64,000 nucleotides of DNA from Ischnura elegans (lineage: Eukaryota; Arthropoda; Insecta; Odonata; Coenagrionidae). Below are positions 20,087 through 29,377 of the stretch, piece after piece. The stretch is taken from contig NC_060251.1 of NCBI RefSeq assembly GCF_921293095.1, positions 64,745,585 to 64,809,584 of the forward strand, in the 5' to 3' direction. The position numbers and the translations under genes were made by a program. The notes beneath the pieces were generated by a model, which was not told the origin of the DNA, made no database searches, and was given only the letters and a program-made list of their open reading frames with translations. How positions within the stretch are numbered: position 1 is the first letter of the stretch; each line of letters starts with the position of its first letter.

Positions 20087-22033
20087 TCACGTGTGAAATT
20101 CGACCAACTGTCTGAGCCAGGCTTCATCCTGCCTATATACCCACCCGTCCGCCGAGGAATAAGCGGCCGAGCGGGCATAGGGAGGCAGGACGGTCCGGGA
20201 CGGACGGTCGGCCGGATTATCGGCGGAGGGAACATACCGCCAGGTCACTACACGTGACACATCCTTTATTATATTTAAGAAAAGCGTTACAATTTCAGTG
20301 ACATAAAATATAATACCTTTTCCCTTTTCAAAGGAATGAATAACAGCCATGTTATCTGAATACACATTAATTTGGGAAAATTTAGGCAACACTTTAATTG
20401 CGTGCACCGCTGCCATAAGTGCGGCCCACGCCTCTGCTTCAAATATAGTCAATTCATCCGGTAGAATCCAGATTTCCGTGATATCCAAACTTGGGATAGT
20501 CCAAGCGACTTGCAGGGGGGTTGCGTCACAATATACATAAAATATTTGGGTATACACTGAAAACTCACGAGGTGATTGCCACACTTGCTCACACCACAGG
20601 ATATTGGGCCACTTTAGCCGTCGCTGAGCGACGTCTTTTATTAGAAAATATGGGAGTTTCCTAATGTACACACACCAGGACACAAAACCTATTGCTTTAG
20701 GCATATCGGCTTGCCGCAATCGCGGAACCACACTTAAAATGTAATGAATGCGCTGTAGCGAATTGGCCGTTAGTTGAAGTTGCATGGTAACCGTATATAT
20801 TGTCACTCCTAGATATTTGATTCTGGTATGCGGTACAAGAACACTTTTTGTATGATTAATTTGAATGCCTAAATCTGTTTCAAGAAATTGCACTATATCA
20901 TTCACTTTTTCACACTCAGGAGCGAGGACGAGCAGCCAATCGTCTAAGTAGCACACGGTGTTTATTTTGAATCTCTTGAAGATTTCCCATCTCAGTGCCC
21001 GAGCCCGACGCTGCATTATAGCAGGGGCCAAGGTATGACCCATCGGTAGACGAGTAAAACAGTAATATTCCCCATCCAAGTAGACGCCGTAGAACGTTTG
21101 ATGGTGTTTGTAGATGGGGATTTGCCAAAATGCATCAGTTAGGTCAAGTTTACATAGCATGCTACCTTGAGGGATGGCTTCCAGGGCTTTAGCAGCATCT
21201 TTTGGCGAGAATTTGGGCTTACGGTAATATTTCGTTAAAGGCGACAAGTCATGAATGATACGAGTTCCCCCACTAGCTTTAGGGATGGCAATCAGAGGGT
21301 ACGCGGCGACCGGTCTGGCCATTGCAAGGACTCCTTTCTGCACTAGGAGGTCGACCCATTTACGGATTTCCTCAGTGGGTTTGGTGGGCAAAAACACATT
21401 TGGGGCGTGTTCCGGAAGAGGGAGATTGGCACCCTCCCGGAATAATTCACGTACTGACGCACTATCATATTCAAAGGATTTTGCACATACAAAGAAATCA
21501 ACGTAAATGGGATTTTGGGGAACTGGGTCGGCGGCTGGCTCCTTTTCTCCCTGCGGCGGGACTGGCGGCTGCAAAGGAACAACATCCGGGACCGTGCGGC
21601 TGGTTTTGGCAGGAAATGCATTGAAGAAGTTAGAGACGAAGTCCTCATCCATCCAGGATTCGTCATCTTCCTGCAGCTCCGAGGGCACTTCCGACGAGGT
21701 GTCGGATATGGAGGAAGGAGGGCTATCAATGGTTGTAAAGGACTTTTCACTCACCACAGATACCGTGTCATCCTCGGAGCCCACCTCCGGCAGCTCCACG
21801 GGGTCCTCAGGCTCTCCAGAGCCTTCGAAATTCAACAGTTCTACCAGCCACACATCGTCATCGTCCGGCTCTAAGAGGGGGTCCGCCGCAGAAACGCTGT
21901 TATGGTGTCCCGGAGAAGCGCCAGCCGGATGAGCGACCCCTCGGCTCGCTGTCGGAGAAGGTTTTCGATTATCGAGCGGTCCGTCCGCCTCTCCCTCGGC
22001 GGCCGCGTCCCCGAAAGGGCTGGAACCCTCCAC
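20087..22033 (-). CDS. RT-RNase H polyprotein, DIRS-like (YLDDWL type)
   Basis: An uninterrupted 648-codon frame. Residues 1-190 are acidic, Ser/Pro-rich and disordered. The RT spans about 205-450, with IPKASGGTRIIHDLSPL, KLDLTDAFWQIPI (first catalytic Asp, 296-300), TRLPMGHTLAPAIMQ and YLDDWL (362-367). The RNase H spans about 495-613, with YCDATP (D503), FEAEAWAALM (E532/534), VYSDNMAV (D560) and ADNPADRPSR (D609). YLDDWL plus this RNase H ending are typical of DIRS-group elements. A hepadnavirus- or caulimovirus-like origin seems less likely. The first Met at 22033 overlaps the Gag-like frame, suggesting programmed frameshifting. The reading frame is intact but the element is incomplete. 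Confidence 0.7.
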   Translation of the reverse strand: MEGSSPFGDAAAEGEADGPLDNRKPSPTASRGVAHPAGASPGHHNSVSAADPLLEPDDDDVWLVELLNFEGSGEPEDPVELPEVGSEDDTVSVVSEKSFTTIDSPPSSISDTSSEVPSELQEDDESWMDEDFVSNFFNAFPAKTSRTVPDVVPLQPPVPPQGEKEPAADPVPQNPIYVDFFVCAKSFEYDSASVRELFREGANLPLPEHAPNVFLPTKPTEEIRKWVDLLVQKGVLAMARPVAAYPLIAIPKASGGTRIIHDLSPLTKYYRKPKFSPKDAAKALEAIPQGSMLCKLDLTDAFWQIPIYKHHQTFYGVYLDGEYYCFTRLPMGHTLAPAIMQRRARALRWEIFKRFKINTVCYLDDWLLVLAPECEKVNDIVQFLETDLGIQINHTKSVLVPHTRIKYLGVTIYTVTMQLQLTANSLQRIHYILSVVPRLRQADMPKAIGFVSWCVYIRKLPYFLIKDVAQRRLKWPNILWCEQVWQSPREFSVYTQIFYVYCDATPLQVAWTIPSLDITEIWILPDELTIFEAEAWAALMAAVHAIKVLPKFSQINVYSDNMAVIHSFEKGKGIIFYVTEIVTLFLNIIKDVSRVVTWRYVPSADNPADRPSRTVLPPYARSAAYSSADGWVYRQDEAWLRQLVEFHT

Positions 22034-22220
22034 CGCTGCTCCCGGTTTGGCCGGAGGTAGTGGCGCGTGACTGTTTCTGGCTGGGGTTTTGGATAATGAT
22101 GGTAGGAGCTGGAGCCGGGATCGCTTGTGGCGGAATGCGAAGTAGCTCGTTGCCCGTTGAGTCCACCAACCGCAGCGCCGTTTCCCAGACGTGGACCTGT
22201 ACTATGCCCAGCAGTCTCAA
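21969..22220 (-). pseudogene. C-terminal end of a Gag-like frame
   Basis: 83 codons ending in an RGG-type basic tail (FRGRGRRGRGGRTAR). It overlaps the start of the RT frame by 65 bp in another frame, as Gag and Pol do in retroelements. Its N-terminal part is cut off by the DUF4806 repeat at 22254. Confidence 0.5.
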
Positions 22221-22253
22221 GCGATTGTATACTATGAACCTTACTTGTTCTTA

Positions 22254-23990
22254 TTGCCTACTTTCAGTTATGTATAATAGTAATAATTACAAACGGAAAC
22301 TTACCAAATACCAGGTTGAGGGTATTCACAAACTCCCTCTCGAACGCTATTTTATTTGGAGCCCTCCCCTTCATACAAAATAGCATACTCATCTCCTTCG
22401 TCATGAGTAAGGAGCACATATCGTTCACTGTTTAATTCAGTGCCCCAGATAATGTCTGATTGGCGACATTCCTCAGTAGCATGTTAGTGGAGCGATCCTT
22501 CAAGTATCGAAACTGTAAGACGTACGATCATACATATTAGTGTACCAAATGACCAGCAGCCCCCAATGCTAACAGCATGTGGCAAGGTAGAAAAGGCAAT
22601 GTCCAAAAAGCATTTGATAAACCTACCAGGAACTTCCTGTAGTCTACACTCCTTCCCAACTCCACCTCCACCATCCTAAACTCATCCACTGTTTGGCATG
22701 GAAGAGAGTGCCACTCTTCCAATTCATTGTTGCTGGTGGCAGTTAAGCTATCATCGGTACTAGCCAGAAGTAAACTCTGTAGTATCAATGACAGGGCATC
22801 TATTTTCTCACCCACAGCCAAGCCATCTTTGGTGATGGTCTTGGATATAGATGATAATTGTTTTTTAATATCAGCCAGTTGCATGTTGATATCTTTAAAC
22901 ATTTCTGAAATAGAAAATAAATTTTGTGTAATACATTTTAGAAATACAGGACGCGGACTTGACTGACATAGGCTTCATTTCACTTCACTAAGTCCTTACC
23001 TTTCACCAATGGATCCATTACTGTGCGGCAGCCTGAGTCGGGCAACTCACCAATACACTCATTAACCCGCTGCACAACAGCTGCAGCCTGTGGCTGGCCC
23101 ACTGCAACTTTAGCCTTGGCTGCAATGTTCCTATTGATTGCTAATGCACAAGAAAAGAAGAGAAGATCAATGAATAAGAAATACTTCGTAGACACTATAT
23201 TCTTATATAACACCTTGATGAAAAATAAGTCCTTAACAACCAGGGAACTCACTGGGAGACTCCACGACTGCCCGCACTATCCTGGCTTGTTGCTCCACCA
23301 CATTACCCTTCGGTGTTGCCTTTTTCCTTGGGATATATCCCACCGGGTAAGCTTTTGAAGGAATGGCCACAGTATTCCTATGGGTAGCTAATGTATAAGA
23401 AAAGAAGTTTGATGAGATATAAGAATAAACATCCCGTAAAGATACCTCATTCTTATAAACAAAAGCAGAATCATTAGCATCCAGGCAACTTACTTGTCAT
23501 AATTGCATTGTAATGCATCCCAAGTGGGTTTTTCCTCCCTTCTTGCACCCATTGGTTGACCACGAGGCTCTGATGAAGATGCCGTGACATCTCTTGCTAT
23601 GGCTCCTACCGCAGCCTTAGGATGAGGCCTAGGAAACTGGCTTCTCCCAGGGACACCAGGCCCGTAGGAGGTGGACATATGCACACCCACAGATGGTTCT
23701 GACGAAAGGGGTGAATTCAACATTTCAATAGAGTGTAACAGTTCTAACAAAGACCTATCAACGATCTCTTAAAGACATATGTACCTGGCGAATGAGGAGG
23801 ATCACTAATCCAACCATTATCTTCATCTGCACTTGTATCGGTGATGGGCTCGCTTCGATAACGGACATTTTTAGCTTTCCTTTTCCGCTCCCTCTCCTCA
23901 CCAGCCATGCTCTCCAGTACCACTTCAACGTCAGTGTCGCTACACTCAGCAGCCTTGCGCTCTACACCCACTGCTTCCAAATAAGAATCT
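22254..23990 (-). pseudogene. DUF4806-type gene, copy B, six exons
   Basis: Minus-strand exons with good splice sites. About 23985-23793 is acidic and ends SDPPHSPG before GTACAT. About 23750-23497 ends before GTAAGT. About 23385-23255 contains AYPVGYIPRKKATPKG. About 23137-23000 ends DPLVKG before GTAAGG. 22905-22620 is a coiled-coil-like MQLADIKKQLSSISK followed by LPCQTVDEFRMVEVELGRS, the DUF4806 start. About 22505-22300 is the DUF4806 end. The last exon has an in-frame TAA. The N-terminal exon is missing because an I-like element starts at 24066. Function is unknown. Confidence 0.75.
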
Positions 23991-24065
23991 GTGGAAAGTT
24001 TTTAATTGAAGAGTTATGGTTCAAGCATCTATGCACATGATGAAAATCATGCTCATAATGAAAAC

Positions 24066-24837
24066 TAAGCCCTACACCCCCGCACGGGGGGAAGAGAACA
24101 ATCTCTTCCTTTGGGGAGCCGCGCCCCCACGGAGCCGAGCCCCCACGGAGCCGAGCCCCCACGGAGCCGAGCCCCCACGGAGCCGAGCCCCCACGGAGCC
24201 GAGCCCCCACGGAGCCGAGCCCCCACGGAGCCGAGCCCCCACGGAGCCGAGCCCCCACGGAGCCGAGCCCCCACGGAGCCGAGCCCCCACGGAGCCGAGC
24301 CCCCACGGAGCCGAGCCCCCACGGAGCCGAGCCCCCACGGAGCCGAGCCCCCACGGAGCCGAGCCCCAACGGAGCCGAGCCCCAACGGAGCCGAGCCCCC
24401 ACGGAGCCGAGCCCCCACGGAGCCGAGCCCCCACGGAGCCGAGCCCACCGAGGAAACAACCTCGTTAAAAAAACCCGTCGCTCGCTCGGATAGTGTCCAG
24501 ACAGCATGTGACTCTGCTGTTCTGAGTAGCCGTAACATCTGGCGTCCAGAATCACCCACGTCAAGATCGTCTCTGGGAAAGCACTGCGGGGCAGTGAAAC
24601 CGCAGTGGACGCATTTTGCTTTTATTTGGAATTTTAACGTAGTTCTACTGAAAAATGGCGAGAAAACCCGTTTCAGTGAGTACACGACGATCTCTGTGGG
24701 AGTGATCGTTTGCCCCTTTTAATCTCCAAGGACCGAAACTTTAATCCTGATTTCATCGGACCGGGCAACTGGATTATCCAGAATGCCAACTGGTGTAGTT
24801 TTAAAGAAATTTTCAAGTATACATACGATATCAATCG
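24066..24837 (+). mobile_element. I-like retrotransposon copy C (5' UTR plus deleted endonuclease)
   Basis: It starts with the same 5' UTR as copy B (CCCCGCACGGGG hairpin, GGGGAGCCGCGCCCCCACGG, ACCTCGTTAAAAAA). After 24610 it jumps into the APE endonuclease region (FIWNFNVVLLKNGEKTRF), jumps again to GSDRLPLL- and PDFIGPGNWII-like residues, and ends where copy B begins. Both ORF1 and the RT are deleted. Confidence 0.8.
24129..24448. repeat. 16-bp minisatellite, 20 units
   Basis: The unit ACGGAGCCGAGCCCCC is repeated 20 times without length change, with a few C-to-A variants, inside the copy C 5' UTR. Copy B has one diverged unit at the same place. Because 16 is not divisible by three, all frames read the same 16-residue peptide, which creates large spurious ORFs on both strands. 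Confidence 0.97.
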
Positions 24838-25376
24838 CGCCCCGCACGGGGGAAGAGGGTGATCAATTCCTTTGGGGAGCCGCGCCCCCACGGACCCGAG
24901 CCCACCGAGGAGACAACCTCGTTAAAAAACCCCCGGTACGACTAGGGTAGCGTCCGGACAGTCATGTGGGCCCGACTGTCCGTGTAAGGCGATACCATCC
25001 TGCCTTAGCTCACCCACGTGTTTGCCGTGCGTGGCGACCCGTGTCGCAGGGAACGGGGATCCTGGTGGCTGAGGGGACCTCCTCTGTGGGAGGGGAGAAT
25101 CCCCAACACTCCACTTTGGCCCCTGACTCTCCTAGACGGGCGGCCGGGAACTAACCCATTCCCGGTCAATCGGCTCCTGGCGGCTGGGGAGCTTGGCGGC
25201 TCCTTTCGAGCGTACGCCAGGAAGGGTGAGCGTGATCCAAAGGGACACTGCCAAGAGCATTCTCGGAGGGGCACGTCTATATCTTCGGGGGAACCTGGCG
25301 CTCTGCACCGGCCCGCGGTGCATCGTCCCCTTGTTGGACTCCATGGTGGGTGGGGCCCCGGAGATGAATATAATCA

Positions 25377-26028
25377 ATGTCTATGGATATCCAAAACCCA
25401 ACACCCATTGCCTCTAGGGAGGCTAATCCCAGCAAAAGGCTATGTACGGAAAATGTACTACAAAATGATTACCCTTCTTACGTAGTAATGAGCGGCATAG
25501 AAGAAGGAGCTTTGAAAAAAGTGTCTCCGTTCGTAATCGCGAAAGTGATCCAGGGGTTGGTTGGCGATGTAAAAACAGCGAAGAGACTGCGGTCAGGTTC
25601 TCTCCTCATACAGGTCAACAATTCAAGACAAACAAAGAGACTGCTTGAGGTGAAAGAGTTCTTCCAAGTCCCAGTGAAAGTTGATCCCCACCGATCACTT
25701 AACACTTGTGACGGCGTCGTAACATCTTGGGATCTTTCAGACTGCACCGAGGAGGAAATCAAAGAAGGTCTGAAAGACCAAAAGGTGATATCGGTCCGCC
25801 GCTTGAAAACGAGGCGAAGCGGCACTCTAAAGGACACGAACAGCTTTGTCCTCACCTTCGCCCTTCCGAAGCTTCCCGCGTCCATCTATGTATGCTACAG
25901 CGCCATCCAAGTTCGACCGTATATTCCTAAGCCTATCCGATGCTTCCGTTGTCAAAGGTATGGACACACATCAGGCAACTGTAAAGGAGAGGAACTCTGT
26001 GGTAGATGCTCTCTGAAGAAGCACGAAG
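25377..26028 (+). pseudogene. Copy B ORF1 (Gag-like), first part
   Basis: An RNA-binding ORF1 protein of an I-group retrotransposon. The N-terminal part ends VRPYIPKPIRCFRC, and a first CCHC knuckle (CFRCQRYGHTSGNC) is followed by CGRCSLKKHE, where copy A1 inserted. Without A1 it continues in frame at 28795. Confidence 0.85.
26016..26028 (+). repeat. Target duplication of nested copy A1 (left)
   Basis: AAGAAGCACGAAG is repeated at 28782-28794. Confidence 0.9.
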
Positions 26029-28781
26029 AGAGCATCTACCACATCTAGGTATATCCTTCCTAGAAGTCGAAGGAAAGGTTATCACTTCTCCAGCTGCGAT
26101 AGGGAACGTATTCGCCCAATTACTCGCCAAAGCGAGCAGCGACGAATGCTATGACCCTTCTTTTGCGATCCTCAAGAAAAGGCTCGAGAACGTCCCTATA
26201 TCCTTTATGGAGCCTAAAACAACGGCAGACTACAATATGCCATTTACCATTTGGGAGCTGAAATCTGCCATCCATGACTCCCACGACACGTCCCCAGGAC
26301 CCGACGAGATCCACAATGCCTTCCTCCGAAATCTATCGGAATCGGCGTTGCTGGAAATCCTTGAAACTTTTAATCAGCTCTGGGCCAATGGGGATTTTCC
26401 TCCGTCCTGGCGGGAGTCCGTCATTGTTCCCATCCCAAAACATGGAAAAGACCGAGCTGACCCGAATTCTTACCGGCCGATTTCTCTCACCAGCTGCCTG
26501 TGCAAGTTAATGGAGCGAATGGTAAATCGACGTCTCATTTGGTGGCTGGAGCGTCGAAAACTCCTCTCTAGGATACAATGCGGATTCAGACGGAACCGTT
26601 CCACAATGGACCACTTGGTCAGAATTGAAAATTTCATCCAAGAAGCCTTCCTCCTCCGCCAACACGTAGTCGGTGTATTTTTCGACTTAGAGAAGGCTTA
26701 CGACCGGGTCTGGCGACGTAAGATTCTACGCGTATTACGCGAGTGGGGTTTTAGAGGCTGTTTGCCCATTTTTATACAAAATTTTTTAACCAACCGTGTT
26801 TTTAAAGTAAGGACGGGACAGTTGTTGTCAAATTTTTACCCTCTTGACAACGGAGTTCCCCAAGGCTCGGTTCTGAGCGTGACGTTGTTCGCTATTGCTA
26901 TCAACGACATATCTCACTGCATCAAGGAGCCAGTGTTAGGGTCACTATTTGTGGATGATCTCGCGATTTTCTGCAGATCATCTAGGGTCGTGAATGCATC
27001 GCGTATGGCGCAACTCACCATCAATAAACTTCACAAATGGACCCAAAATAACGGCTTCCTTTTCTCTTTGGAGAAAACAAAGTGCGTTCACTTTTCTCGC
27101 ACTCGGGGCGTCCATGTAAATCCCACGTTACACCTAGGTGGTAGAAACCTCCCATTTGTGGAATCAGTCCGTTTTCTGGGGATGACCCTCGACCACAAAC
27201 TCAACTGGAAGGAGCACATTAATTCTGTCAAGGTAAACTGTTTGAAGTCTTTAAACATTTTAAAGTTTTTAAGCCACGCATCTTGGGGAGCAGACCGCAC
27301 CACCTTAATTTTACTTTACCGCACACTGGTGCGGTCGAAATTAGACTACGGCTCATTCGTGTATGCGTCCGCACGCGACACGTATTTGAAAGCACTTAAC
27401 TCAGTGCACAACGCAGGTCTGCGACTATGCACTGGGGCGTTTAGGACCAGCCCGATTCCCAGTATATATACCGACGCAGGCGAGCCTCCTCTATGCTACC
27501 GAAGGACCTGGCTTCTTTGTAGCTACGTTTCCAAAATTTTAGCAATGACGAGTCACCCATGTTATAGTTTACTTTTTAAACCCCGTTTTATTAATGTTTT
27601 TAACAGAAGGACTAAAGCAACCAGACCAGTAAGCGTTCGTTTTAACGATTTTATTCGCGGATGCGAATTCACGCTACCTGAAGTGTATCCTGTTTCATTC
27701 TCGGAACACCCCCCTTGGATCACTCCCACTCCGGTGGTGAATGTTCTTTCACGATCTCGACCGAAGTCTTCCACAACTCCCTCGGAGTACCAGCGTTTGT
27801 TTGCCATGTTCCGATGGAATCACCCCAACCTTACCCCCGTTTACACTGACGGTTCGAAAGATAACTCTGCTTGTGCATGTGCAGTGGTCTCCCCTATCCA
27901 CGGGAACATCAGAGCAAAGCTTCACCCGATGTGCAGTGTGTACACGGCGGAGCTTTATGCCATAAGGACAGCTCTAGAAGCCCTAGATGACCACGGCGGC
28001 TCCTTTGTGATATGCACTGACTCCAGGAGCTCGCTACAAGCCATCTCTGGCTTCTCACCCGTGCACCCGATCGTGCAAGAAATACACTCTCTCCTGCTGA
28101 CCCTTTCGAGAAAGGGTTTGAATATCCATTTTCTGTGGGTACCGGGACATGAGGGGATAGCCGGGAATGAGATAGCAGACGCTATGGCCAAGGAAGCTCT
28201 GAATAACGAAGTTCTAGTCTCAACGCTGGTTCCCCACGAGGACTTACGAGCATCTCTAAGAAACGTGGTATTTGGAAAATGGAGGGAGTCGTGGAGGATT
28301 CTAAATAATAACAAGCTCCGTGGCATCAAGGACACGGTAGCAGCGTGGCCCTCCTCAGCTCGTAGTAATCGGAGAGAGGAAGTAGTACTTACACGATTGA
28401 GGATAGGGCACAGCCCCCTGACCCATGCGTATCTCTTTACTGAAGAGAAGGAACCTCCCCAATGTGGGGATTGTAAATGTCCATTAAGTATTAGACACAT
28501 CATGCTAGATTGTGTTAAGTACCGCGAAGCGCGAAGGCGAAATAATCTAGGGGGAGACCTAAAAACCCTTTTAGGAGACCACCCTACCAACTTAATCTGT
28601 ACATTTCGGTTTCTCAGAGAAATAAACATTTTTAATAAAGTCTAATTATGTACACTTTCAACGAAGACGTCAGATGCATTAGATTACTTTATACATAACA
28701 ATTGTAATTAAATAGCACAGTAGTGGTGCAAAATGACCTTGCCGTCGACGCACCCTAAATCCAAACACTACTACTACTACT
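26029..28781 (+). mobile_element. I-like copy A1, 5'-truncated insertion in copy B ORF1
   Basis: A 13-bp duplication AAGAAGCACGAAG flanks it. Element homology starts at 26042, after a 13-base filler. The 3' end has AATAAA, the family 3' UTR and a (TAC)n tail. Its sequence is almost identical to 41774-44510, so this insertion is young. Confidence 0.93.
26042..28645 (+). pseudogene. Copy A1 ORF2: RT, RNase H and C-terminal zinc knuckle
   Basis: Open from the truncation point to the natural stop. RT motifs are YRPISLTSCLCKLMERM, FFDLEKAYDRVWRR, NGVPQGSVLS and SLFVDDLAIFCRSS. The RNase H has PVYTDGSKDN, VYTAELYAIRTALEAL, CTDSRSSLQAI and WVPGHEGIAGNEIADAMAKE. A CxxCxxxxxxxHxxxxC knuckle (CGDCKCPLSIRHIMLDC) follows. 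The endonuclease is missing, so it cannot move by itself. The annotated start at 26006 would only be read-through from the target. Confidence 0.92.
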
Positions 28782-28794
28782 AAGAAGCACGAAG

Positions 28795-29333
28795 GAGACT
28801 GTAGTGAAAAGGAAAAATGTGTGAACTGCCATAGAGACCATCCAGCGTGGTCAGCATCCTGCCCAATATTTGCAGAAGAAAAGAAAATACAAGAAATAAA
28901 AACCTCAAAGAAAATAACTTACGGAGAAGCCAAGAAAGAATTCAGAGCTCTGAACCATGTTTTCTCTGGAAAATCCTATAGCCAGGTGACGGCCAAAAAA
29001 TATGTGGACGCTGCCGTGCAGACACACACGCCCTCTGTATGCGCGCCATGCAAAGGCGTGTTCCTGCCCGCCAAGCCCAAGAACTTAACAAGTATCAGCA
29101 TCACGAAGGATAAAGCTAAGGCTACTGCGGAGAGTGACTCTTCGGGCGAAAACTCGCCTTCATCAAAGAAGGCCAAAACACACTTACGAAAAACTCATTT
29201 TAAAAAATCAGACCTCGAGGAGGACGCAGTATCAGACGATATGATGGACGCCGATCCCTCCGAGGTAGCTAAACAATTTAAATGCTTGACAAATCGTCCA
29301 GGAAAGGGGAAGACGAGACTACGACGATCGTAG
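28795..29333 (+). pseudogene. Copy B ORF1, second part
   Basis: Continues with EGDCSEKEKCVNCHRDHPAW (further zinc knuckle), SASCPIFAEEKKIQEIKTSK, and a Lys/Ser-rich acidic tail ending at a stop 45 bp before ORF2. Confidence 0.85.
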
Positions 29334-29377
29334 TCAACCGTATATGTTTTTAATACCTTTATCTCTTTTTATTAATC

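Larger units (their letters stand above)
20064..22250 (-). mobile_element. DIRS-like retroelement fragment between gene-derived direct repeats
   Basis: A 2.19-kb minus-strand segment holds the end of a Gag-like frame and a full-length RT-RNase H frame. No integrase, protease or tyrosine recombinase is visible, and there are no LTRs or split repeats of its own. It is bounded at both sides by copies of the same 0.81-kb DUF4806 gene segment. Confidence 0.6.

Noticed and set aside
23962..24722. Long ORFs on both strands with APTEPSPH/GARLRGGSAP repeats
   Set aside because: They arise from the 16-bp minisatellite in a retrotransposon 5' UTR. A minus-strand frame starting MTWVILDARCYG is part of the same UTR and only superficially resembles a DUF4806 N terminus.
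25018..25485. 155-codon plus ORF and overlapping minus ORFs
   Set aside because: They lie in the I-element 5' UTR. The same sequence, inverted, gives other spurious ORFs at 39175-39628.
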